A stretch of DNA of 64,000 nt from Diphasiastrum complanatum (lineage: Eukaryota > Streptophyta > Lycopodiopsida > Lycopodiales > Lycopodiaceae). Location of the stretch: positions 50,259,048 to 50,323,047 of the forward strand of contig CM055105.1 of the NCBI GenBank assembly GCA_029204225.1. The letters are read 5' to 3'. A model generated the notes under the pieces. It worked only from the letters and a program-made list of their open reading frames with translations. It searched no databases and had not been told where the DNA came from. Positions 23,641 to 34,500 of the stretch are shown here, piece after piece; the stretch's first letter is position 1, and each line of letters starts with the position of its first letter. Made by a program: the position numbers and the translations under genes.

Positions 23641-24282
23641 GAGAGGAATTTGGAACCCTGCGTGTGTAAGTCCAACCCGATGATCATATAGTCATTTGAT
23701 AATTAAAAGTCAATAAAAGGACTTTAGACCTTTTTACGGGACTTTTAATGTCGTAGGCCTAAATGTCAAGTTAGTGAATAAAGTTGGGTTTCCCTCCAAT
23801 TTTGGATGGTTCCCACTCTTTTCTAAATTTGAATAATTAGGGAGGTAGAAATGGACCAATAGGATTCTGAGGCCAGGGTCCTCCTCTCTACTATAAAAAG
23901 GGACCAACTCGAGTTTCCTACACATGCACATATCTTCATTTCAATAAAGCAGATTGGTTCTCTTGTGAAATGGATTTATAAATGTCCTTGTTCTCTATCA
24001 CTTTTCCTCCATCTCTCAATGGTTTTATCGTGTCTGCTAATTGTTGGATCTGAGTATTATTGGGTATGCTTCATCGTGGATCTTAGTGTTAATGATTGTA
24101 GTGTTCATGCTTAGGGTTAATGGATGTTATAGTTAGATGTGAATCTTCCATTCATGCTGAATTCTGAGATATGCTACCGTTCTTATGGGAACGAACCTAC
24201 GCGTAACAACCAACTTCATTTCCTTGATGCTAGATTGATTAGATCTTGGGTTGAGGATAGGCAAGGTAAGAAATCCACTACA
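23641..24282 (+). repeat. Putative 5' LTR of the Athila/Tat-like element
   Basis: Right border inferred from CCACTACA followed by ATTT and the PBS. It contains TATAAAAA (23892-23899) and AATAAA (23943-23948). The left border is not fixed, because the preceding sequence is a copia LTR fragment. Confidence 0.5.
23892..23899 (+). promoter_or_regulatory. Putative LTR TATA box
   Basis: TATAAAAA in CTACTATAAAAAGGGACC, 50 bp before an AATAAA. This spacing is usual for an LTR with a short R region. Confidence 0.5.
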
Positions 24283-24286
24283 ATTT

Positions 24287-24304
24287 TGGCGCCGTTGCTG
24301 AGGA
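24287..24304 (+). promoter_or_regulatory. Primer-binding site, tRNA-Asp type
   Basis: TGGCGCCGTTGCTGAGGA, two bases from the TGGCGCCGTTGCCGGGGA complementary to tRNA-Asp used by many plant Athila/Tat-group elements. It is preceded by ATT after the LTR end. Confidence 0.8.
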
Positions 24305-26317
24305 GCTACGCCAATTTTTCAGTTTGCAGCATTTTTGTTGGATGGTTAGCTTGTTGTTGGAAATATTTCTAGTGTGTGCGGTGGCTAGATCTACTTACAG
24401 GTGTAGTATAGGGATGTAGAGATTCGTCCACTTTTTAAGTTTCTACCAATGTTCAAACAGAAATGCGAAACTAAGAAGTAATGACGGAAGCATTAAGGCT
24501 TACCCAACTAGTGCTCAAAACGGAAATGAAACTATCTAAGGTGACAAAATACAAACCCTTGCTAAGGCTTACCCAATTAGCAAGGTGTTTAATCTAAATT
24601 CTACTTAACACCCAAAGGGTAATAAAATAATATTGCGGCTAATATTAAGCAAATAAGCAATAAAGAACATGCCACAATAAACCGATGAAAAGGAGACAAG
24701 AGGAGGCCCGACCACCTTCCCTCAAGCTATGCACCTTTCCAAAGGGACATAGAATGATAATTCTCCAAAATAGAGAGCAAGATAGCCTAATCTCAAAAGT
24801 GTTGGTTACAATGCAAATACTTCTCCTTTTATGGCAAGGAGGGTCTTCCATAAGTGTCTACTAACTTATGGGACTAATATGTTTCTAGCTTTTCAAGAAC
24901 TTCTAACTTAGGATTTAGAACTTCAAATTTGTTAACTTAGAAAAACTTAAGATAAAATATCTCTAATCTTAAGTTTCCTAAGTCTAAGTTCTAAATCTAA
25001 GTTTAAGCTATTTTATTATTATTTAAGCTTCTACTCACATGCCATGGCTTGAAGTTTATTGACAGATACTCATACGTGGTCTTACAAAACCCATGCCACG
25101 GAGTTTTATTATTACTTTTTATTTTCTCTGTGTTAGCACAGTTGCTAACACTTGCATTAGTCATCTTGTCATGGCATGAAGAGTGTTAAATCTGCATTTA
25201 GGATTAGTTTGGGAGTGATTTTGCCTCATTTGAGTAGATTTGCTTGTTTGAAATCTAATCTGATTATGGAACATAAAAAGCTATTTAGATCACCAATTTA
25301 AGATCTATTTGGATTTGAGATATCAGAAAAAAGAACAAAAATCGGTCAAATTTGCCAGATTTTGGTCAAAAGGAGACAAAAATCGTCATTAGAGTTGATA
25401 ACTTTTTTCTCTCTTTCAAGAAATGTTCGCCGAGTTGCAGGCACCTTCGATTTTGATCACAAAACCTTCACTTTGAAGGGAAAACAATCCTTTCTAGCAG
25501 ATTTTCAGAAACATTAGGAAAACCACCAAAAAATATCAAAAAATCACCAAAACTCTAAAAATAAAAAAAAAAGAACCTTCGACCGATTCACTGTGCATAG
25601 GTGTGATTCAGATCTATCTATTGCCAGGTCAACGAAGAATAATATTAGAAATAGAAGGTTTTTTAGAGGATCTATTGTCATATTGTTATATTTTTGTCAA
25701 AAAGGTCTCTTTTTTGCAAATATATCAACATTACTCTTGATTATTCGCTAGACCCTTCACCGACTTACGAGATTATCCTATTTATAGTAATTTACTATTT
25801 TTGAGTTCAACGAACATTCATTCTATCCGGATCATAGAAAATCTCTATTTTTATCCTCGTCAAACTACAGAAACTGTGCATTTATGAGTCGGGAACCTTT
25901 TCTAGCTCTACCCTAGCTTTATCTGTGTCAAATTCTCAATCTGAGAGTTTGGCAAAGGTTATTTCCATAGAATTTGTCAAAAAAACATGATCAGAGAGTT
26001 TTTTTTTACCAAAAATAACACTGTTGAACCTTCGCCGAGTTAGCCTTCTCCTACATAACCTTCACAGTACTATTTTTAGGTTCTGATTTTTCAGATCAAG
26101 TCTCTGTCAAATTTTGGGTTAAATCTGATTCAATCTGATTTTGATTATGAGAATTTTTCATTTTGAGACGTATCGAACGGTTGGTCTTAGGAATCTTTTC
26201 ACGATATAGGAATCTGATTCTCATCAAGCGGAAGAGATCTAGCAGATTTGATTTGAGATAGTTCTTGATTGAAAATCTAGATCCAATCTCATTGTCTGCT
26301 TGATCTAATATGTAAAG
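24305..26317 (+). other. Leader of the Athila/Tat-like element; hairpin and recurring motif
   Basis: Two kilobases without a recognised gene. It contains an imperfect inverted repeat (24903-25007) and two copies of TTCGCCGAG (25426 and 26031), plus related CTTCACCGAC and CTTCGACCGA variants. The last ~300 bp before the gag ATG are AT-rich. Confidence 0.5.
24903..25007. repeat. Imperfect inverted repeat (hairpin)
   Basis: Left arm (24903-24953) and right arm (24965-25007) share ACTTAGGATTTAGAACTT / AAGTTCTAAATCTAAGTT and AAACTTAAGAT / ATCTTAAGTTT, with an ~11-base loop. No transposon terminal motif seen at its edges. Confidence 0.7.
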
Positions 26318-28230
26318 ATGGCAGCCCTTGGAGGTGCTCCTCAGGAAGTCAATCCAATCATTGTTAGGAGAGCACCCCATTTGGATCTACCCAAATACAA
26401 TGGATTAACAGATCCAGTTAGATTTCTTCAGATCTATTCTGAATCTTGTGAAGTCTATGGCGAAGTTTTTCCCCATGATAAACTTAAGCTATTTCCAAAG
26501 ACTAGTACTATAATTAAAATGAAACTGAGCGTACAGATTGGGAGACTGTGAAAGGAGCCCTTATCACACGGTTCAAACCATAAAAATTTATGGAAGACCC
26601 TTTCTTACTTTTAAGTAAAATTAAAATAGAAAAGTGAAAAATGGTTCGAGATTACATTGAACGTGTTAAACGTCTCAGATCTAAGTGCGAACCTGAGCTG
26701 ATTAATGAAAATGCCATGAGTATGTGATTTTTGTCAGGTCTACCTAAAAGGATCAGACGTGAGCTAAAGCGCCATAATGAGTGTGCAATTTTGCAAAACG
26801 CTATGGACAATGCAATTCGGGAGGAGGATGAAGATTCAGACGATGAGCCAAATATCAGTATATTGCCTTATACAGCAGGGCAGACCACTATGACATCCAC
26901 TACTATTGCATCAACGAATGTCAACACTACTGTAAAGATGATGCTCAACGAGTTTGAGAAACTGGGGAACAAACCAACAGAAACAGATGGAAAAGTTGCA
27001 GTTGCAATTTGATGAGAAGATCAAAGCCTTGGAAGATTTCCATGGCCAAGCGAACAAGGAACCAGAGAAGTTTGTCAAGACTTTTTCTACCAGGAAAAAT
27101 GTCTGGTGTTCCATTTGTACGGGGAATCACACAATGAATGAGTGTCCTCAATTGACAAAACAAATGGAAATCAGTATATGCCACTTGTGTAATTCGCCTG
27201 ATCATGAAACTGCTTTTTGCAACTTCAATCCTCGGATAATTCAGCAACGGTATGCCTAGATACGATATCGAGAACCACTTTATGGAGGAAATCTAGTAGC
27301 TAGACCTCGTCAATCTACTCTTGGATACCTGAAACGATTAGCCTTACATGTCCCACCAATTGGCAATCTGCTCTTCTTGCCAATTTGATGGAACCAGAAC
27401 CTTACAGAAGTGCCGAGCAATGGAGCTATAGTAATAATCATGAAGGTGGATCTTCAAAACAATATGCTATTTATGTTGCCGCGCAACAACAAGCATCTAG
27501 AAACTGGACCAGAGCATCACTTGGATGCTTTGCATGTGGAGAAAATCACAGAGTTGCAAAATGTCCAAACAAAGACAAATTTGTACCATTCTGTCATGAC
27601 TATGGTTATGGACATTGCTACAAGGAATGCCCAGCAAGACCAAAGCCACCACCGACTGCAGCTCCTGTAAATTTGATAACAATCAAGCAAACACCAGTAG
27701 CTCAGAATGAACCAAGTGTACCCTTGATGGTAGTTACCAGAGCACAGAAGCAAGAAGAACCTGTAGCAGATCTAGCACCTGCTGATTCTATACCATTAAC
27801 TGATATACCAACATCATCTGGAGTATATCCAAATGTTCATGCAGAACAAAGAAGATATTAGGATATGAGACAGTGGATTAAACATTTGCAAGAAGAAGAG
27901 GATCTTGAAGCTGCTAGGGCAACAACCGAAGTTCATTCTTCACCAGTGCAACCACCAAATAATTCACGTACAGATATGAATGCTCAGTTGCATCATCATG
28001 AAGAACCCTTCAAGATGACTGAACCGAAAGTGCCGCAAACAGAACTGCTCATGAATATTTTGTCTAGTAAGATCAATATTCTGTTGGGAGAGTTTCTGAA
28101 GTTGGTGCCAAAAGAAAAAGAAGTATTAGCACAAAAGTCAACTCAAGCTGAATCCAAAGTCCATCAAGAGCCATTTTTTTGTGCTGTATTTGAAGAATCT
28201 AATAAAGTACTCCATGTCGAAGCAGCTTGA
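26318..28230 (+). pseudogene. gypsy gag with four zinc knuckles, broken
   Basis: ATG at 26318 opens a capsid-like region with H-L-D-L-P-K-Y-N-G-L-T-D-P, then, after a frameshift near 26510 and stops near 26582 and 26728, W-E-T-V-K-G-A-L, Y-I-E-R-V-K-R-L and F-L-S-G-L-P-K-R-I-R-R-E. Next come knuckles CSICTGNHTMNEC and CHLCNSPDHETAFC (about 27105-27225), then, in a later frame, CFACGENHRVAKC and a degenerate C-H-D-Y-G-Y-G-H-C-Y-K-E-C (about 27525-27630). A Gln/Pro/Glu-rich tail runs to 28230 with one stop at 27859. At least five disabling changes. Two knuckles are usual, so four is uncommon. Confidence 0.85.
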
Positions 28231-30773
28231 AAAAGTGAACAAAAAAATATCACCTGGCCGATACAACACATGCAATTTTCTAATTAAGCAACCAAATTTG
28301 GGGCTCTGCCCTTAAGTTTGGGCCCAACTGCAAAAAGCCCCTATTGGTGCCCATTCATGAAGAGGTGCACCTCTTTGGGTCCCAGCCTTCCGTAGCATTA
28401 GAGAGGGCCAGCCTCTATGTAACATCATTCATCTTCTTGGAGAGAGAGAGTGAGAGAAGATAAACTTGTGCATAGAAAGAGTTTGTGGAGGAGGAAAGAC
28501 GAAATGAGAAGAAGCAAGGCTGTTTGATCCCTGCTTAGTGCCTCCCATTTCTACTTCTGTCAATGGTTTTACTATTTCATTATTATTGATCTGTTTCTTA
28601 GTCTTTAGCATTGTGTTTATTCTTGGATCATTGTTTGTGGATTGTGATTTTATGCCCTTGGTGCCTATAACACTTTGTTGCAGGCTGTGAGGATTTGGAA
28701 GCCTTCTAATCTTGGTTGCAGGCTTGCAAAATTGTTGGAAGTTTTGTTGTCTCATTGAAGGGACAGAGATTTGATTCTGAAAGATTGAACTTTGTTTGCA
28801 ATCTACTTGCTAGTAATATTGTTGTTTTGTGTGTGTAGTGAATCATAAGCCATCTACTGCTCCTTGTTTGGAAAGTATGGATGGTGAGTCGCAGACCAGT
28901 GCATTGATTGATGGAGGTTTTAAAGTGATGAGCAGATGCACACTTCAAATGATCAAAGTCGGACTCCTGAGCTTTCGTTCTGAAAGGAAGTCTCTTTCCT
29001 TGAGTCAGAAGTGTTTGAGCGGATGAAAGAAACTTAGGTTTTATTAGATCTGTCTGTGTGGAACACAACAAACCTGCTTGATTGGCGCTACCACATGAAA
29101 TGTTTCCCTACCCTCAATGCACTGGAAGCTGACGACTCGTTTATTCTAGACCAGAAGTCCGTTGGAGCTTGGTGCAGATGTAAGCGATGCGTGAAGAAAG
29201 ATGCTAGTTGCAAGCCATTATAAAGCTGACAATACTTCCTACCTAGAGAGGAGCGATGCAGATCCTCAAGCCCTCAGAAATTCGATTATGAAGGTTGTTG
29301 GCAGACACTGTTTTGCTGTCCTGAAGGCCTGATTCTATCCACGCTCAGGTGCTGCTTGCTGTGTGTGAATAGAAGGCGATGACAAAAGATAGGTTGCAGA
29401 CCAAATCATGTTCTGAGCATCGTGGAAGCCCTACGCCCATGAGCAAATTGCTCCATACGCGAACTCCTTTCTGAAGGTCTGATTTACCAATGCTTCTGCA
29501 ACGACAGATTTCTGTGAACTGGATCTAAGATTGAAGTTAGTGTGAAGGAGGACGATGGTGCTTTGAGAATGTACAATCTGCAATGAACAACCTGTGAAGG
29601 CCGTTGGACCCAATCTAAAGACTGAAAGACTTTTTGATCACGTTGTGGCCCTGTGTCTTTGTGAAGCCCACGAGGCGATTTGCTTATTGTGAATTCATGC
29701 CTTCTGCATGGAATTATTTGGGAATGTGCAGACCTGATGTGACTGGGTCTTTGCTGATACATAACCCTGCGGCTAACTCTTCTTTCTTGGCCCGAGGCCT
29801 ATTGAAGAACGTGCCATCATACAAACTCTACCCATTATCCTTACCTACCTGCGATTTTGCCAATTTTTCCTGATCTGTGCTCCACCTGTGGCTCCCTACT
29901 ACATTTTGGGAGTTATTTGAGACCCTTCTCTTGCTTACCTGCGGATCTACTACGGCCAATTTCCTTACCTGCGGCCATCTCACACTATCCCCATGATCAT
30001 TCTATGCTGCCTAACCACGATCAATCCCTGTCTGCGAGTTTGTTTAGAACCTATTTGCATCCCATTTCATGCTTGCGGGCGAATCCCTGCCTTAAGGCCG
30101 CTCTATGGGCTGTGCCATCTTATTACCTACCTATCGCAGGCTATCTTGTGGTCTATTCCAAACTCTATCTATTTTTACCGGAGTTTCATTTTCCACTGGC
30201 AACCCTTTCTTGCCTACCCATCGATGTCCGAATTGTGGCTTATCGAAATTTGGCCCTACGGTGCTAGACAGAAGTTGCAGTTCTTAGCTTTGGGGATTTC
30301 TATGATTCCAAAATTGTGAAACTCTATAGTATCTTTATGGTCTCATTACAAACCATACTACCATTAGTAACAAACATTCCTGAAGCCTATGCAAATGGGT
30401 GAGATGACGATTAGGCGTTTATTCAAAATCTAAACCTATTTTACCTCATTCGTTAAGTGAATTTCAGCTTATACACGAGTCATGCTTGTAGGTCTCATCG
30501 GTATCTCAAAAGCCAGAGCTTACACGCGTGACCTCTTGTTCATTTCAAAGTTCTCTAGGCTATATCTGAAAATTGCCTGTTGACCGTTAGAAATTTGTCT
30601 TGTTGATTGCCATTGGAAGTGCCGGTGGTCATGAACGCTGTATTTTTGACTCATTGTGGCATAGACCGACTTCCATTAGAATTTCCCTAGATTGATAGCC
30701 TATTTGGGGGTCGTTTTATAATCCTTCAATGTGTCAACAAGATAATCAATCAGATTTGAGCTAGATTTCATTA
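28231..30773. other. Non-coding block, LTR-like in places
   Basis: No coding sequence recognised. Pieces look LTR-like: a GAGAGAGAGAGTGAGAGAAG stretch near 28441, a GTGTAGTGAATCA stretch near 28833 resembling the nested element's LTR at 9837, and a CTTACCTGCGG-rich stretch at 29845-30075 resembling the CCTGC-rich tract of that LTR. It separates gag from the integrase C-terminal region. It may be a truncated LTR or insertion that replaced pol, but no target duplication was found. Confidence 0.45.
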
Positions 30774-31253
30774 TTGGATCAAACTTTAGATACACCGATC
30801 ACTTTTCCATTGAATGTAGCTTGGATATCAACGGAGCCTATACCAGATCTGATTAAAGATGAACTCATTCCTGTGAGTCATGCCTTGACTTATGATGACA
30901 ATGCAAAACTTATTGATGAGCAGATTCTAAATCATATGGATCCGACCATATTTGGAGTGCGTAATATTCCTAATGAACCAACAATAAAACCACTAAAAGC
31001 AGTTATATTGAAGGAAGACAAGATCACAGGTTCAATGACGAAGAAACAAGCCAAGCAACATTATAATACGGTCCTAAAATGGAAAAACTCTCCTCAAAAG
31101 ATTGATTCAAAGAATGTGCCACCCTTACTGGATAAAGGCAAAAGAAAAGTTGACGAAGATTTCTCAAGTCAGAGTTCTAGCAAGACATCACCGTCTAGGA
31201 AGTCTTCACCTTCAAAGAACAGTTTATCTTCTCGAAAGTCATCGCCTCCATGA
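30774..31253 (+). pseudogene. Pol-linker-like ORF with Ser/Lys-rich tail, unassigned
   Basis: About 159 codons starting L-D-T-P-I-T-F-P-L-N-V-A-W and ending in a Ser-Pro-Arg-Lys low-complexity tail. The integrase C-terminal piece follows 7 bp downstream in another frame, so both probably come from one frameshifted polyprotein. No named domain recognised. Confidence 0.4.
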
Positions 31254-31592
31254 TCGATTCTTGCTAAGGCAGCAGAGAAAGCCTGCCGGAAAGCATGGCA
31301 CGATCATCGATTACACAAAAAGGACCTTAAAGAAGGAGATCTAGCACTGATGTACAAAACCAAGCTGATCAAGGAAAAATTGAAGTTTACCGATGAAGGC
31401 CCGTATAAAGTGAAGGAAATCTTGAACTACGGAGTAGTAATTCTTGGACACTTGGATGGAAAACGTTTTGATACTTTCGTTGAATGGCAGCCAATTACGC
31501 AAGTTTTGGCAACCTGCTCCGCCAGTTCAGCAAGCATGATCCAAATGATTTTTTATTTTTATTTGTTCTTGTTTTCACTACTTAATTGTTAA
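31254..31592 (+). pseudogene. gypsy integrase C-terminal fragment
   Basis: Contains K-K-D-L-K-E-G-D-L-A-L-M-Y, then F-T-D-E-G-P-Y-K-V-K-E-I-L-N-Y-G-V-V, the SH3-like C-terminal end of gypsy integrases (usual form G-D-L-V-L-x-Y ... G-P-Y/F-x-V-K-E-I). The reading frame changes near 31345. The catalytic core is absent. It ends in a hydrophobic run produced by T-rich non-coding DNA. Confidence 0.75.
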
Positions 31593-32434
31593 TTTCTTTT
31601 GGAAAAGACAATATGGAAAAAAAAAAGATAAGAAAAAACGAAGACAAAATGAGAAAAAAAATGAGCAAAAGTCAGAAATATCATCAAATCAAAAAAATTG
31701 AAGAAAAACATTTTTAGGAGTCAAATCTTTATAGGAAAATGACTTGGAAAATTATATTTTTGGTCATTTTCTGCACAAACTATGTTTAGAATTGTTCGCC
31801 GAGTTTTCAAAAACAAGTTCCACCTCAGATATACCCTTACTGACTTGGGCGAACGTTCTTTTCACCAGTTGGTATCTGTTTTGGAGTTAGGCAAATGATC
31901 AGCAATATGCCATTTTGGGAACCTTTGCCGAGCACCTTACTCTCCTCAGAAACAGTTGTCGACATGCCTGATGAATTTAAAATTCCAAAAATAGGTTGGC
32001 TATAGGTCTAGATCCTGAAAATTTGCATTTATGATAGTACTTGGGCGAAGGATCCTCATGGGTGAAGATTCAGACCTGAAAAACGTTCGCCGGATAGATT
32101 CAGAGCTTAAAAAACTTTCGCTGAGATTTTTATAGCCTATTTTCACAGTTTCAAACAAGCCTGCAAATTTTTATTCAGAATTGATCAACCAAACTAGTAT
32201 TCTGTGTAGTGGACCCTCCAAATTCACCTATAAGTTGGCTGAATTCAATTCATTTCTCACTTGTGCTAGCGGAGCTCTTGCCAATTTTTCTCGTGACCAA
32301 AACTTTCTGCCCACTTTTTTTTATCTTCTAATATACACTCACACTTACTGTCTAGCCACCAAGTCTTCTACCGACACCTCTTAGTCTCCAAAATACTCTG
32401 TTCATCGTGGTGTTCCAACTGCAACGGACACATC
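31593..32434. other. Non-coding; TTCGCCGAG motifs
   Basis: AT-rich spacer between the integrase fragment and the accessory ORF. It holds GTTCGCCGAGTT (31794-31805), GTTCGCCGG (32085) and related forms such as CTTTGCCGAGC (31922) and its reverse TTGGGCGAA (31846, 32041), like the leader at 25.4-26.05 kb. Confidence 0.55.
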
Positions 32435-33780
32435 ATGATGCTCCCTAGTGCAAGCATGGTCGCTCAATGGACGACTCTTGCCGAGCCTTTGCTCACGACA
32501 ATGAGCATCTACGAGCATGTCTTTTTTGGGAAAATAAACATGCATTTCATTACCATGGCCTTTAGCACGTGGACCGAGGCCAAGTCTAAGTTTTATGTCA
32601 CCTTCCAAAATACTACACACAAGGTGCGTGTTACTGAAGCCTCCCTTGCTGCCATAGGCATCACATCTAGCAACCAGCCATCTCCAAACCATAAGCATGC
32701 CAAGAATGTGATCAAGCCGTTCGTTGACACCTCAGTTGAGTTATACTGGACTCATGATGCGTATCTCCTAGACTCCATCCTAGATCTTGTCACCCAGGTG
32801 CAGCCTAGCTTATGAACAACTTCCTGATGGTTGGCAACCTCAGGAAGAAACGAATTGCTTCACAAATCCTGCATCGTCTTGTTAAATCCAACTCCAAGAT
32901 AGGATCTAGCCCCCTCGAGCCTTATAATTGGTATAAGATGGTCTTTGGAGCGTTGAAGAGGGCAATCAAGGAGAACACTACGCAGCAATTTGCAGCTGGA
33001 CCTCTCATCTCTCTATTATCCACCTCGTACCTAGAGGACAAGGTCCGTGGGTTTGTTGCCAATTTCTATCTATCTATGAAGAACCACCGACAGAGTCGTC
33101 TCACTAGGCCTCTACTAGTCATCGTCGTCCACGCAGCGAGATCGTCATTCCTGACTTGCCTTCCATGCCACGTCGAAAGACTAGGCATACATCTTCAGCT
33201 GTGCTTCCACCGCCCGCTACTAACCGCACTAAACTACCTATTCCCCCCGCCTTTGATGCTTCCCTTGCCTCTACTTCCTCTCAAGGACAATCTGTGACCA
33301 TTGGGACTACCATTCCTATCACAGCTGCCCAGGCCGCCTTGCCCCCACACACGAGTGCCGTTTTTCCAAATACCTAGTATTTCATGGACATGTTTGATGA
33401 TTTCGACTCCCTTGGGACCTCAGAAGATTTTGCAATGCCCTAGAGCCTGCGCCCTTTGAACTCCAATCCCCCGGAAGAGGATTCGAGATTGTCCATGATT
33501 TTGAAGCTATTTTTGAAGAAACCTTCCCCAAAGAGCCACAAGAAACTGAAGCAGCTCAGGCACCAGCCACAATTTGGGTCGGGCAAGCTGTCAAATCACC
33601 AAAGCAGTTCGACGCCACAGTGCCTGAGGGATATGAAGAAGGAGATATCTTTGCAGAAGAGAAATTACAGGAACCTGCTCCACGCCAACAAAGGACAATA
33701 CCACCAGGTCCTTCTGTTGTTACCACCTCCACGACAGTAGATTCTGGTGATGCTCTAGGTTTAGTCTCAAGCCTGTAGTC
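32435..33780 (+). pseudogene. Accessory ORF of the gypsy element, N-terminal part, unassigned
   Basis: The first 127 codons are intact: T-T-M-S-I-Y-E-H-V-F-F, S-T-W-T-E-A-K-S-K-F-Y-V-T-F, then V-E-L-Y-W-T-H-D-A-Y-L-L-D. They are followed in a shifted frame (from 32812) by K-K-R-I-A-S-Q-I-L-H-R-L and Y-N-W-Y-K-M-V-F-G-A-L-K-R-A-I-K-E-N. The composition is that of a folded helical domain. From about 33080 a Pro/Ser/Thr-rich linker follows, and from about 33450 an acidic Pro-rich linker (V-P-E-G-Y-E-E-G-D-I-F-A-E-E) in another frame, so there are at least two further frameshifts. I do not recognise the domain. It could be related to plant-specific retroelement ORFs found after pol. The copia at 33805 separates it from its coiled-coil C-terminus. 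Confidence 0.5.
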
Positions 33781-33800
33781 TCAAGCTTGGCACAAGTGAT

Positions 33801-33805
33801 CTAGT
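33801..33805. repeat. Target-site duplication CTAGT (left copy)
   Basis: CTAGT at 33801-33805 matches 39962-39966 after the other LTR. The last base is shared with the LTR end, so a 4-bp reading (CTAG) is also possible. Confidence 0.8.
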
Positions 33806-34486
33806 GTGAAAATTACAGCAAATAAGGATCCTAAAACACTTGAAATGATGAGGGAAACAATAGATTATGATTTCATAAGATTAGCACAAGTTGAACCATC
33901 AAAATCCATCAAAAATCTATGCTTGAACCTCACTAAATGGCCCAAATCCTTGAAGAAGGCTTCACACGTGTGAAAGTACGGCCTCCCACAGTCTGATTAC
34001 TGTACACCAGACCTACATTCAATCCTATAATCATTAGTAATCACAAGTACTCAAACAATTATGAACATAGAGAGCAATTGCACCATTATGAGAGAAAAAA
34101 CATGAAATTGATTGATTGATTTTGGTGAGATATCATCACCTATATATACATGATCCATCACGGTTTTGGGCAGGTATGAGTAGCCCTAAACCTATCCCTA
34201 ATGCTAATTTTGGTGGATCTTTCATCCCTACCAAGTTAGGGTTGGAATCTTGGAGATCCCTCAACAATGCAAAAACTACCAAAAATAGCTCCTATTTTTT
34301 CTCCCTTGTATCTAAGCATAATTTGGACTCATTCCAAAGGTTCTAACACTTATGTCTACTTGAGAACATCCTTATGAATGGAATCCTATGCTATTTGGCA
34401 CGTGTGACAAGCCACACCATGACCATCTAACTATTTACAAGTCATATGACCAAAACTAGTCAAGCTAGAATTGTGAATTTTTAACA
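33805..34486 (-). repeat. 3' LTR of the young copia element
   Basis: 682 bp. On the minus strand it starts TGTTAAAAATTC and ends AATTTTCACA. Nearly identical to 39280-39961. Confidence 0.95.
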
Positions 34487-34498
34487 CTCCTCCTCACT
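34487..34498 (-). promoter_or_regulatory. Polypurine tract of the young copia element
   Basis: AGTGAGGAGGAG on the minus strand, between the pol stop codon (34503-34501) and the 3' LTR. Confidence 0.85.
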
Positions 34499-34500
34499 AT

